Shown here piece by piece: positions 1 through 11,964 of a DNA stretch of 64,000 bases (its first letter is position 1; every line of letters begins with the position of its first letter). A program made the translations under genes and the position numbers. Origin of the DNA: Heliopora coerulea (lineage: Eukaryota > Cnidaria > Anthozoa > Scleralcyonacea > Helioporidae); assembly GCA_030142905.1 (NCBI GenBank), contig JASJOG010000003.1, positions 2,354,001-2,418,000 of the forward strand, written 5' to 3'. Under the pieces are notes generated by a model. That model worked only from the letters and a program-made list of their open reading frames with translations. It searched no databases and had not been told where the DNA came from.

Positions 1-250
1 TAAGTATGATTTCTTTTTCTATTGATTATACAAAACAGTTCACATCTCTATCAGGTTATCGGGAGGGTCACCTTACCCGATGCGTTTACATGGCTTAAAT
101 AAACAAAAAGATAGCCCAGCTACCAGGGTACCCTAGCAAGCTGGTAGGGTCACCCTAGCGCTTATGTAAACGAACCGAGGAAAGGCAATATACGTCTAGG
201 GTTACCCTTGCAGAAGGGTTACCGTACTTCATGTAAAAAGGACCTTAGAT
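1..250. mobile_element. Probable MITE fragment
   Basis: Repeated GGGTNACC motifs on both strands (GGGAGGGTCACC, GGTAGGGTCACCCTAG, AGGGTTACCGT) and GTTTACATG/CATGTAAA pairs suggest a terminal-repeat element. Borders are not clear. Confidence 0.35.
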
Positions 251-1700
251 GGCTGCTTTAAATATTCTGGATACGACAATTTCTTATAAATTACAAAGGA
301 ATAATAATACATGAAATATTTTTCAGAGCAAGACCAAGTGGAAAACATAACAGTAGAGAGTAAAATAGCTAAAAATAAAGACTCGGAAATATAATATACA
401 TTAAGTCATCAGGTATATTAAACCTTCTTCATTGAAAATAACGCGCTTCTCGGGTTCAGTTTTTTATGAATCAGTTTAATAATTTTAAAAAGTTGCAGTT
501 CATTTATATTCTTCTATGACGTAATTCCTACCCCCTGTATAATGTTCACTTTTTCATTCTTCATTTCTCCGTTTCTCACCACCATCACCTCTCGTCCTTT
601 TTTCTCTCATTTTTCTCTTAATTACTCCCCTCCTACGACATTATACCCCTTGATCTGTCAGTTTTTTACATGATAAAAAATTGTACTCCAACCCTCTCGC
701 ATACCCAATGCTTTTCCACCAAACTGCGATAAACTGTACTTCAAACATCAGTATTTTCAGTTAACTTAACATGAAGCGCCACCTTCCAAACCATATTCAA
801 CTACATGTGGACACAGCACAAGCACTAACAAATTAAGGTACCTGAACAATTTGCACGAAACTCTCAACCTACAGGTACTCCGATGGTTTTTTCGTTTTAA
901 TGGAGAATGAAAACAATATTTTGACAGGAGCAGAGGGTCATAAAAAACGGTTGTACTCCTTTTAGTGTTTCTTACGCATGCAAGTGAAAGCTTCTGAACA
1001 AAGGATTACAAGTACTATATCAAACCTGTGGGAACTATTTTAAATCAGCTCTTGTGTGAACAAGTTTAAATCGGCTTGGCATAGTAATGTGAAAAGCAGT
1101 CATACATTAAGGATATTGGCGAGAACTCGCTTCGAAAATGACGAAAAACAGGCGTTTATTAAATGGAGCGGTTGGATGGGGAAAAGATAGCAGTAAAGCC
1201 TACCACCAGTCTCTTGAGAAGGTTAAGTCTGTTTATAGCTATATGCAGGTACTGTTCTTTATCTTGGCAAAAGAAATATAATATCCAATTATAGCCACAG
1301 GTATGACTGTAGTTATAATTTTTTGATCGAGATAGATGAGGAAGCTCAGTGATATCACGGACAATAGGTGGACGTTTGCCAGGCTTATTATCCGTAAAAA
1401 AAAAAAAATTAGAAACAGTCCCTTGTCTCAGAAATGGTCTCTCTAAGGAAATACGATTGACGAAGGTCTGCATATCGTCAATTTATTCATCGTAAAGTAA
1501 GTTATAGTTGTAATATGAGTCCTACTAATTATTTATATGAGAAGTGTTTCAAATATCTTCAATACGACTCGTGATTTCATAATAACCAAATACATTTTTT
1601 GGACATCGTCTTGTGAAAAGCAGGGTTTTGTCTCACCTTCATCCACGGGTCCAACTTTCACTATGGTCTTCGGGGAGGCTCCTGTTCTACATACATACAA
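251..1700. other. No gene seen
   Basis: Only short, low-scoring open frames. A poly(A) run lies at 1397-1408. Confidence 0.5.
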
Positions 1701-1728
1701 TAATTGCTTCCCAGGAAATAGCAAAAAT

Positions 1729-1917
1729 CAGTGGCGTAACGGAACTACCGGGGGCCCTTAGAAGATTTTCGCTCGGGGCCCCCGTCACCGCCCTTAGTAT
1801 AGACATATATTTCAAGACTTTAATGTCAATTGTTTTTACAGATTCATCGGGGGGCACTTAGAGGTCGGGGGCCCTTAGGAATTGCTCTAACCTTGACCAT
1901 AGTCCGTGACGCCACTG
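1729..1917. mobile_element. hAT MITE, 189 bp, exact 8-bp TSD
   Basis: Ends CAGTGGCGTAAC and GTGACGCCACTG; the flanking 8-mers GCAAAAAT (1721-1728 and 1918-1925) are identical. Confidence 0.85.
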
Positions 1918-2538
1918 GCAAAAATACTTTGTTCAAGGACACAAAACGCCATTACTTCACTGAATAAAGATATACTGTATATACTTATGACATCAGAAAC
2001 TTCCATAATATTTACAGCAATATGAACAGCTAGAACGTCCATTGGGCCATGTAAGTTAACAGTGAGTAACTCAACCACTTTCTACCTACACAATTAAAAA
2101 TTATGAGATCTTCGTGGGCGCAGCTTCGTGTGGTGAACGTAAAGACTGCTGATTCAGTCGAACAGGGAAAACGACGAATTCAACAAAATTAACAACTGCG
2201 CTGGAACGGCGTTGTTTTCAACATTTGAGGGAAGTTATCGTCAAATAAATTAAGAAGTGAGACAAGGAGATCACACAAATGTTATAATATCAAAGGTAAG
2301 TGAATGTCAGTTCCATGTAATGAAGCACGCTGCTTAATAACGAATTAAATGTTCGGGTATTCACTTATTTCGTTGCACATATGGTGGCTTAAGTGTGATC
2401 CTATTGTGCGAATTGTATTAATCCTAACAAGTGAACAAATGTAAGCACAATCCACTCGGTTCGAATACTTCCAGTCGTATCTATGACGAGAATGATCGGT
2501 AACGGAAACACAATGGGTAACTTCATCATTAAGATTAA

Positions 2539-3004
2539 GGCCCCGTCCACACGTATACGGATTCGTTTGAAAACGCAAACATATTTTTCCGTTTTCAAAA
2601 AAATTCGCGTCCACACGTAGCGCATCTAAATCGTTTTCGACCGTCCACACGAATACGCTAAAACGACCGAAAACCCTAGAATCACTTACTGAGTATGCGC
2701 TATTATATATTATTATATTCCACTCCTCTGGGCCAACTATGTCGTTGACGAAACTAGCCCACCAAGCACTTGTTCGTCCAGGCCTAACCCAGAATCGTCA
2801 AGATCGTGCTTGACGCCTTCTGTTTAAGCGTTTTACGGTCCCAGTTTTTGCGACTGGCAATGAAAGAAGCCTGATTATGTTCATTCACTTCCTTTTCGGT
2901 TGCGTTTTCGGTGAGCGTATTCGCCGGATACGTGAGGACGGAAGGCGAATCCGCAAAGAAAACGTTGCGTTTTCAAACGAATCCGTATACGTGTGGATGG
3001 GGCC
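2539..3004. mobile_element. MITE with about 40-bp terminal inverted repeats
   Basis: The left end GGCCCCGTCCACACGTATAC is matched in inverse by GTATACGTGTGGATGGGGCC at the right; similarity continues inward through the GATTCGTTTGAAAACGCAA block. No clear target duplication is seen. Confidence 0.75.
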
Positions 3005-3464
3005 CAAGGTACAACAAACACAAGCGGTATAAGCAGCAATGAATTTAGCCATCGCCCTTTGGTAATCAACAGCCCTAAATGCTTCTTTCAGCTTATTCCT
3101 TTTACAACCTGTTTGCCTCGGGTTAGTTTTACTACTTTCGAAGCGGTGGGATATTTTCTTTCGCTTCCAGAAGGTTATAATCGACTACATCATGCCTTTT
3201 GCTGCTGGTTTATCGGATTACATCAAGTTTCACATAAAATCAGGTAGATAATTTTCGTAATAATAATTTCGCAATAATTTTCGCCATTCGTACTAATATT
3301 CCATGATCGGATGATTATAGCTGCGTTGCTGTAAAAATTATTATATTGCATATCCGATGAATTTGTGTTAATGTATTTTGTGAAATGAAAACAACATTCC
3401 AAACAAAACAAAATGCTTACAAATAATTTAAGAATGAAATCAGAACGAAATCTTCAAGACGGTA

Positions 3465-3973
3465 TCAGGAGATAGGAGTAACAGAAAATGTGGATGAGAC
3501 GTTTCTACATAAAGCACGGCAATTGAGCCTAAGTCTGACGATGATCGGTCGCTTCAAATCATCTGTACACTCTAGTTTACTTATGATTTCATTTTTATAT
3601 CTGGTGCTTGGTTCTTCTGCAAGTAGTCAGTCTGCAGTCTTTAAGAATTCAACCAGCTTTTTACAACGTAGCGGTGCAATTTCCATACGTGCAGCTGTTA
3701 CATGTTGTATAACAAAAAGCCTAGGCGGAGGTGTTAATAAAGCTCAAACGGAATAAACGTCTATTTGAATATGAAATATTTTATATTTGTTGCGTTACCT
3801 TTCATTTCACTGTGTTGTTCATTCAGTAAGGCATCCAGAGATGATGCAAAATCGTTTAACACCACATTGGGTGATTGGTTCAACAGGAACTTCTCGTTTT
3901 GCTCACTGTTCGTCAACTTTTCCGACGAAATGGTATCCACAGAACTCTCGCATGTCAACATTTCTATCAGCAC
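3465..3973 (-). pseudogene. Unrecognised two-exon open frame, one in-frame stop
   Basis: Two stretches join in phase on the minus strand: 3973-3799 (acceptor TTTCAAG/GTG, donor AAAG/GTAACG) and 3694-3465 (acceptor GTAACAG/CTGC, stop TGA). The product is helical, with segments NVVLNDFASSLDALLNEQHSEMK, then ARMEIAPLRCKKLVEFLKTA, then STRYKNEIISKLECTDDLKR. A TGA at 3627-3629 interrupts the second exon; CGA to TGA would explain it. No family was recognised. It may be a decayed host gene, a transposon-captured gene or chance. The exon-like stretch at 4815-4950 could belong to it, but its donor phase does not match directly. Confidence 0.35.
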
Positions 3974-4814
3974 CTTGAAAGTAATAAGATTATGGTTGAT
4001 TGAATGTTGAAAAACAACATTGTCCAATTTTGTTAGAAATAATAAACTACGATTATCATTATGAGGCTATTAAGAAATTAGTGATTATATACATGTCGTG
4101 ACTGTTCACGTACAGGAGTAATCCATGCATCCACTTAATAATGCGTACCTCTTTGGCGCAAAAAGCGTTTCAGAACCTCAGAAAATGAAAAATTTCCCGG
4201 ATGAGCATGCCCATGGACTCTCCAAGAGGTAGGCTGTGCTCCCCCCAAAAATTACTCGTTGGTTCCTATGCCTCTGGCTTGCCTAGTTGCAACATATCCA
4301 TTGTTATTAATTTTTTACCTTAGTGTAACATTTCATTGCCATTTATTTTTGCCAAACTAACCTGTAGTCAGCACAGCTCAGCCACATAATTACAGAATGA
4401 ACTAAACTTTTCAATTGACTTTCACTATGCAAGACTGGGGATCCCAACTGATTTTCGACAAGGTCCAGATTTAAAATACGGATGCCTGGCATGAGCTTCG
4501 TCTCACGAAGGCTTTATGTCCACATTTCAAATGAACTTCATTTCTTCATCCACGCAGTTAAGGCATTACATGTTACGTTAGTTTTCAACAATATTCAAAA
4601 CTTGTGCGGAAGAATTGGCACTATTTCAATAGGAGACAGTTGTCAGGTGTTCATATTTTTCTTTGCAGTGGAGTAACGAAAAAACATCCACGTAACGTTA
4701 ACTTTGTTCTTGATCACAATTAAATCTTCAAACCAAAAATCTAACTAGATCATATCTAGGGACGTGGCTGGTCAATTAGTTTAAATGTTAAAGTTTTAGG
4801 TAAACTTAAGATAA

Positions 4815-4952
4815 TTACCAGCATTTACCACTTCTGGAGTCATTTCAAAATACTTCGTAACACCATCCAAAGCTTCTGCATTTGATTTAACGACAACTAC
4901 ATTGTGGACTGATGCAAATTGAATACCAACGTTCAGGCGCCAGTCTAACAAA
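4815..4952 (-). other. Exon-like open stretch, unrecognised
   Basis: On the minus strand a frame reads LLDWRLNVGIQFASVHNVV and continues VVKSNAEALDGVTKYFEMTPEVV. It is bordered by a possible acceptor (TTGTTAG/AC) and a donor (GCTG/GTAATT). The composition is protein-like, but no family was recognised and the phase does not join to 3973. Confidence 0.25.
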
Positions 4953-5118
4953 GCCCAGCAGGCTGATCCGGTAAGTGTAGGTGAATAAAAGCGGCACGCG
5001 CACTTCCTTTAACTGAACTCAAATTTCACCTTGATTAATAGCCAACTATTGACCTTACAGCGCCGTTCGGTAGATAAAACTGGAGTTCAGTTTTTAGCAA
5101 AGCATGGATAGCCGCGCT

Positions 5119-5508
5119 CAGTGGCGTAACTTGGAACTTTTAGTGCGGGTGCAAGACTTAAGATTTTCCGACAAATGGGCGTGGTCATGTGGGCGTGGCC
5201 ACGTAAAAATGCCATATTTAATAACTAACCTACATTACAATAAATCATATCTACTCATTCTTACATACACTAATACACAAATTCATCTTAATTTGTCCTA
5301 TATTACGTCTTTCCGAATTAAGATCATGATTAAGAATTAAGATCATGATTAAGAATTAAGATCATGACAGGAATTTCGCGATATAATTATCTCAACAGCT
5401 AACACCCAAATTTCCGACAGAGGACTACAATTTTCCGACAGATGACCATACTGGTGTCGTGTGGGGGGGCGACCGCCCCCCTGCCCCCCCCCCATAGTTA
5501 CGCCACTG
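5119..5508. mobile_element. hAT MITE, 390 bp, exact 8-bp TSD
   Basis: Ends CAGTGGCGTAACT and AGTTACGCCACTG; the flanks GCCGCGCT (5111-5118 and 5509-5516) are identical. The interior holds a C/G-homopolymer-rich block near 5460-5493 and three copies of a 19-bp unit AAGATCATGATTAAGAATT (5317-5366). Confidence 0.88.
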
Positions 5509-5516
5509 GCCGCGCT

Positions 5517-6612
5517 GTTTACTCGCCAGGACTTATTCACTGTACGAGTAATCCGGACTTCGTGCAACCGGTTCCAGAATATGAAAGAGATTTTTCGAAC
5601 GCAGAGTAAATCAGGGACAGCCTAATTATTTTAATTCGCACCATTTGCATTTAAAAATAATCCATCGGCAAGCGGGCAATGAGGATAGCTTCGTTGTAAA
5701 ATTTACATGCCACTCAAAACTCTCGCCAATCGCACTTCACTACATCAGAAAAACATCAAATTGATTTAGGACGAGTACGAGTCCTCATCCGAGAACTAAA
5801 CTGGTTCGATCTTGCACCCGCTGTCGCCAATTGCAGTGGCTTAACTGATCGTGGGTTTCAGTTGCTAACTTGATTGCAATTTTGACTAACGAAGTTGTAA
5901 ATTCGGAAAACTTCATTGCATATTTTCTAAAAAATTTGCAAATGATCCAGGAAACATTTGCAAAATTCCTAAGGCATTTTCTAACTTCTTGTTCGGCGAA
6001 AAGCTTTGCTAATGGCTAATAAGACGGTCCTCCAACAGCAACAGTGCAGTACAAATCAGGAAGTTCGGAATCTCAATCAGTAAGTCTCTGCCTATGCCGG
6101 TCTGATTAATGTTAACATTTCTAGTATTTGTGGTATCGCACTTAAGTTACCGAAGTTGCGAGTTCTCGACGTCTTATTGAAAATTTCCGACTTCGAGTTC
6201 CGACCTTGGAATTTTGATTGATCACTTGACATATTGGGAATTGTCCCCAGGAAATTTTGCAAAATTCCTCTAAAGTTATCGGGCATGAAAATGCTGGAAT
6301 TTCTTAACTTTACCGCTATAAATCCAGACTTCCTGTTTTCACTGAGCGTTGCTATTGGCTAATGAAAATAATCTACTAATAGCGACGTAGTGCACTGAAC
6401 AGGAAGTTAGAAAAACTTTAAAGAAGTTTAAAGAAATTCTAAGGAATTGTTGGAACATTTGCAAATTGCATTGAAAATTTTCAAGCACGTGTTCCGACAT
6501 AGCCACAGGTTTGTCAGTGCTATGCACTATCAAGTGTTACCCTTACGAAATGAAGTTCGTTCATTCATTCATTCATTCATTCATAGTTTCGCTGTAATTG
6601 CTGAACATGAGT
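5517..6612. other. No gene seen; diffuse repeat similarity
   Basis: Two similar stretches (5940-6010 and 6250-6480; AAATTTGCAAATG-like, GAAAATTTTGCAAAATTCC, AGGAAGTT) suggest decayed copies of one repeat. An (ATTC)n run lies at about 6562-6582. Confidence 0.4.
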
Positions 6613-6713
6613 TTAACCCTTTCCTGTCTAACACGTCTCCTCTTGACAAGTAAAATCGTCTGGCGTTAGCTTGAGCAAAATTAAAACGTCGGGTACGGAC
6701 CGTAGAGAGTTAA
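6613..6713 (+). repeat. Roughly 100-bp TTAACCCTTT repeat, CpG intact
   Basis: Starts TTAACCCTTTCCTGTCT, contains AGTAAAATCGTCTGGCGTTAG and ends GAGAGTTAA. Reference copy for the family. Confidence 0.7.
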
Positions 6714-7454
6714 GAAATTTGTTGATGGAAGTTAAAAAGCTCGTGTTGCCATTGACACTGAAAATACAAACGACTTCGCCATGAAATCGTTGAAGCAGTG
6801 TAAATGTAACAGCGAGTTTTCGTTGGCAAAAGTGCAACTCAGTGGTCGAGACTTCTCGCCCAAGACGTTTATTCTCTGCCTTCAAAACAAGTTGTTACCT
6901 TTGGATATGCTCAGAGACATTTTGTTCAACACTCGCCACCATTGGCGGCGGATGACGTCTCATATTGGGTGGGGAGCCACTTGTTACGAAAAAGCACAAC
7001 AAGGGTAGTGCATACCGCTGACCTCCCACCAAAATTTCAGAAAGTTTAAATAAAGAAACATTTGAAGTAGCATTTTCATACTTTGGTTTCACGAATAAAG
7101 AGCAATTGGGACACAACGTTTTTACACCATTAGTTAAGCAAGATAAAAAGCGAGTTTTTTAGTATAGGCCTGAAATTATTATGTGGGCTTAGCTCCCTGG
7201 TCAGAAATATCGATGAGCTATGGCCTCCCCTGCCCCCTATTCAGCCACCTATGCTCGCTACAACATTCAAGGTTTTGTGACTTATTCAGATGCCATAAAC
7301 ACTCCTGCTAGATGGAGGACGAGCATGTTGTGTGCGGGTTGATCGGGTAACATTGGACACATGAATGTACAGTCTTAGGCTCGTATTTGCACTTTGATCC
7401 CAGCCTCAATTATAGGACTATTTATGCCAGAGAAAATAAGCCCAAACTAATATA

Positions 7455-7540
7455 CGCCGTCCTAGCAGGATGTCTCCACTTGACGAGTAAAATCGTCTCG
7501 CGTTAGCCAGAGCAAGGAAATTGAAGACTGATAAATAAGA
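7455..7540 (+). repeat. Partial copy of the TTAACCCTTT repeat, CpG intact
   Basis: Contains GACGAGTAAAATCGTCTCGC and GTTAGCCAGAGC; the ends are degraded. Confidence 0.6.
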
Positions 7541-7992
7541 CTGAAACAGAATAATTGAGATAGTTGCGACCGTTTCACAGCAGGGCGCTTTCCCTTGACT
7601 AGTAAGTGTAAGCCCAGGTAAAATAATAAAAGACTGATTCTGCGCCTATATAGTTAACTTTCTTGTTGTCTAAAGGCGCTCACTTTTAGCTTAAAAATTC
7701 GTATTCGTTTTTTGAATGCCAAAGGTGACTGAATTTGAGGAGGTTAGAGGGGCTGTTGCTCATGAAATACTTAAGTATGAGGGCCAAAAAACTTACTCAT
7801 TTCCTTGGTAAACTAATCGTAAGAGAAAGGTCTATGCCTTTCATATCTTTATTAACAAAATCAGTGTACAGAAATGCTACTGTATATATATTTCTTTAAG
7901 TTTTTGAAAATTTAGCAGGAGGTCAGCGGAATGCACCCAAGCCGTCCAAGTTTTTCTGAATTAACCCCCACCGACAAAGAACATTTCGCCGC

Positions 7993-8269
7993 TAGTGGCG
8001 TAACCAGCATCTCAAAAAAATGTCCTCAAAACGAGTTTTAAATGTAAAGCGTGATCAAAACTGCGTAAGGAACAGGACCCCCCTTCTGAGGCCCCTCGTA
8101 GGATCCATGGCAAAGTCTTGGTTCGTCAAATTCTGCAAAATCTTTGCCACATATTTTCCTTGTTTTTTTTTCTTTCTTCTTCCTTTCCTCATTTTCCCCC
8201 TCTATTTTCCTCATTGTTTTCTTCCGAGTGGGCGGTGTGTTCACCCTGGAAACCTTGGCCGAGCTAGTG
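7993..8269. mobile_element. hAT MITE, 277 bp, exact 8-bp TSD
   Basis: The left end is TAGTGGCGTAAC and the right end is degenerate (GAGCTAGTG). The flanks TTCGCCGC (7985-7992 and 8270-8277) are identical. Confidence 0.7.
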
Positions 8270-8277
8270 TTCGCCGC

Positions 8278-10330
8278 CAGTGACTCACACCCCTCAAGTT
8301 GAAAGGGAAAGTAGATACTATTAGTTCGTCTTCTTATTAAAAATTGAAAATTTAACGAGTGTCTGTGCTGTGACAGAAACATGAATGACGTCATTTCAGT
8401 CGGAAATACCTCTAGGGGTGTCGCGAATGCTTGCCTCCGCTAAGTTGTACTTCGCGCCAGATCACAGAGTTTCGAGGTTTTAAAGATTTATTTCACTTTT
8501 TGAAAGGATCTCTCACGCTCTCCCTCACCGTCGCACTGAAAAAAACTCCTCAACCTGCTCACATAGTCCACATACTACACTCCCCCTTGCTTTTATCCAA
8601 TTGGCTATATGCTACAATCTAATTAATCCAGTTAACCAGTTCATGAGGGCGCGTGTTCCCAATCAATCGTCGCCTAAGTTAACAATGCTTCAATGACGCT
8701 ACGGATAAAGTAAACTCAAACCATCTCACTCACAACTACTATTAGCCCAGTCTCCGACAGGCGAAACACAAGGGGTGAGGAATGGCGTAAGGTATTTTTC
8801 CGGTTGAAATGAGGTCAGTCATGTTTCTATAATTCTATCACAGCACAGAGACTCGAATGCTATTTTCTACTTGTCTTATAAAATAACCAAGGTTTCTTCG
8901 TATCCTCGTAACGTCGTTCATACCTCTGTGCTTTAATATAAAATGAAAATGACGTCAGCATGTCTGTCTTCCCTTGAGTGTTATATTTTCCTGGTAAAGT
9001 TATATGCGTTGGCCAACAGTTCTAAAAATCACTCAGAAGTTGTACATGTTGTAGGCCTCTCTCGTTCTAAAACCAGCTATCAATTGATTTATCACAAAAT
9101 AAACTATTTAAAATTAAAATTCATATTAAGTATATGGTTGAAATCAAACTAATGAAATTAAACTAAAAAACAAATACAAAATACTGTAAAGAGATGAACT
9201 TTTAGCGCGCGAGGCTGTGTAAGTCATTAGCTGCGAGCTGATGTTGAAAACACTCGTACGCTAGTTCCAGTTAGTATCTGATGAACTTTAATAACTTCGC
9301 TGTACAGAGGAGACAGATCTAAATGGTCGACGAGCAAAAGGGAGAGCTCAGTGTGTCGTGACCTTTTGCGTGACAAAAGAGAACTAACTTTTTGCTGTCT
9401 GTACTAGGAGAGTTAAGTATTTTCTTCGTGGAAGTTGATCGTCCAGGTTAGTGTAGTCTTGAGAAAGACTGATGGTGGAAATCACTTCCACCAACAGTCT
9501 TTCTCAAGACTACACTAACCTGGACGATTAACTTCCACAAACATGTCACGATTCTGCCAGGTTCAAACCATTTACTTTAGTATTTTATTCATTAGTATCG
9601 GAAATATGTGGGTTAGTAAGAATGACGAAGGAGTGTAAAAGGAATGTCCGTGGTAAGATAAACTCATTAGTGCGTCAAAAATTTATATGTGTATTTTATA
9701 ATTTATTAATTTATATGTTATATTTATATGTGTATAAGGTCGTTTCCTTATCAGATTATGTTGCTTACAACCGGTATACATAAAAACTAAAAATAACAAT
9801 CTTAAGTTAACCGCAAGGCAATGTTACAATTAATTTATACACGCGATGTTTATTACTAATAATGAGGAGGCGCTACAAACGCATATCTGCTGTATATGTT
9901 TAAGACAAGCTGCCATAATTATAGTTACATATAAAAAGCATTATGAAACAACATATTCAAAACACGCACCGTGATCAGCTGAAAATTGTGTCTGTTACTC
10001 GGTGGAAACACAGAAAGGCTTACGCCATCATATATGCTATTGACATTTTTCTAACATTAAAAAGGTAGTACCATTTCTATTTTTAAAGGTTGTTTAAGAA
10101 TGGAAAGATAAAAACATTTTTTCTGTGTTCCCACTGAATTATCAAAACACAGGTGTCCAGATGGCAGGGAGCACTTAAAATGGTGGAACACTCAAAAAAG
10201 TTTTCTCTCTCTAAAATATCAACATTTTGACCTGCAGATGTCTCAACTAAGCTGAACAGAATGATTTTTGGCAGTGCTATCTGTAACTGAAAACTTCCAA
10301 AAGTTATCAATTTTTCCAAATCCAAAATTT
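8278..10330. other. No gene seen apart from the 9427 hairpin
   Basis: CpG content is normal up to about 10080 and then drops. An open minus-strand frame at 10325-10083 has no recognisable domain and may be intron or 3' UTR of the LONRF-like gene. Confidence 0.4.
9427..9538. repeat. Near-perfect 53-bp hairpin, 5-base loop
   Basis: The arm GTGGAAGTTGATCGTCCAGG... (9427-9479) is inverted at 9486-9538 with two mismatches; the loop is ATCAC. Confidence 0.9.
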
Positions 10331-10560
10331 AAAAATTGTAAGGGGTCAGGCAAAAAATCCACTGTGATTTTCCATTTGCTTTCTTCCTTCAGTGATGTGT
10401 ATTAGAGTTTTATATGTTGACTTTCAAAAGGTGAGTTTACTGATACAGAAAACAAGAAAGAACTTTCTCTCACCAAGTCACAGCTCTTGTGCAGGAAATG
10501 TAAACTGATAATCCATTTTTGAGAAATTAACTGTCATCAGCCATAGTTAGTTTCTCAAAT

Positions 10561-10772
10561 TAACCCATACAGGGGCAAGGTTTCCCTTTAGTATTTCACT
10601 CTGGCTAACACCAGACAATTTCACTCATCAAAGGGACAAGTCCTACCTCCTTAATGATTTGACAGCCATCTCCTTAACCCACTAAAGGGCAAGGGCACAC
10701 TTGAATATTTTGCTCCAGCTAACACCAGACCATTACACTTGTCAAGGGGAAGAGCCCTGCACCTGAATGAGT
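10561..10772 (-). repeat. Two minus-strand copies of the TTAACCCTTT repeat, CpG lost
   Basis: Copies at 10561-10640 and 10676-10772 read GTCTGGTGTTAGCCAGAG and GGTCTGGTGTTAGCTGGAGC on the minus strand. TG replaces CG throughout. Confidence 0.65.
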
Positions 10773-10939
10773 TAATGTTGCAGCTATGTACTATGTAGAT
10801 GAAGTGTAAAAGTAACATCATGGATCATAACAACTTTAATCTGAAATTCTCACACTGTTAGACCATTACTAATGTCAACTGTAGAGCTACTTATACTTAT
10901 AAATAATGATCATGGGTATGGGCATATTCTCTCTAATAC

Positions 10940-11927
10940 CTTGGATAATGCTTTGGCAACAAATTCATTTTCTGGGTCGATTAGAAGAAACTGGAGATGT
11001 GCTACAGCAGCTTTTGAGTAGTTCTTCAGTCCAAGAAAGGCACAAGCTTTACGATAGAATCCCTGAAAATGAATATATGAATAAATGGTTTTGGCTTTTT
11101 TTGCCTTTTCAATGGCAACCTTGAATTAGGTGTATTCTTAGTAAAATTCCTTCACTACTACACACCTTCTCCCACTTTGGCATTAAGCAGCACACTTTTT
11201 CTGCATAATCCAGAGCTCTTTGATGATTACCCAGAGCAGATGAAACATGTGACAGATTACTCAATATTAAGTGGTTATTAGGATCTAAAAGGAAGTAGAA
11301 AACAACAGTTTTACTCAAGGAGTAGATCTTAAAACAGGTACAAGTATATTAAAATAGTAAATTATGATATAATATGCACACTGTGTTACAAACTTAAAAT
11401 GTCCTTATGAAACATATTAGCCAGAGGGTTTACCCAAACTTATCTTTTTAAAACCAAATCTGCCCAGAACAAATTCTTTCTTCTATACTTGACATTTGAT
11501 TTCATAATGCAGAGTACACATGAATATTTACATGCATGCATGCACTAATGTGCATGGATATATATATATATATATGTATATATGTGTGTGTGTGTGTGTG
11601 TGTGTATAAGTAAATTTCATCTTACTAAGTGTAGGTATGTTCCACTTTCAAGTATGAAAGAGGTATATCAATATTGCAAACCAGGTCTCCAATTAACATC
11701 ATACTTGCTGTCTGAGACCCTATAGTCTAGTGGTAAAACAACTGTACTGGCAATTGGGAGACTTGGGTTCGATTCCCATTAGGGTATTTAGAAATTTTCT
11801 GAGATAAAGCTTGAGAACAAACTTTTCATCATATATATATATATATATATATGATATATATATATATATATGATATATATATATATATATGATATATATA
11901 TATATATATGATATATATATATATATA

Positions 11928-11964
<37 letters not shown>

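Noticed and set aside
8020..8394. Overlapping plus and minus frames
   Set aside because: They lie over a hAT MITE and a pyrimidine-rich run; no domain.
10083..10325. Possible further LONRF exon
   Set aside because: Open on the minus strand but with no RING or LON motif and no clear acceptor in the right phase.
11716..11790. tRNA gene
   Set aside because: The acceptor ends pair, but D and anticodon stems do not; a SINE head is more likely.
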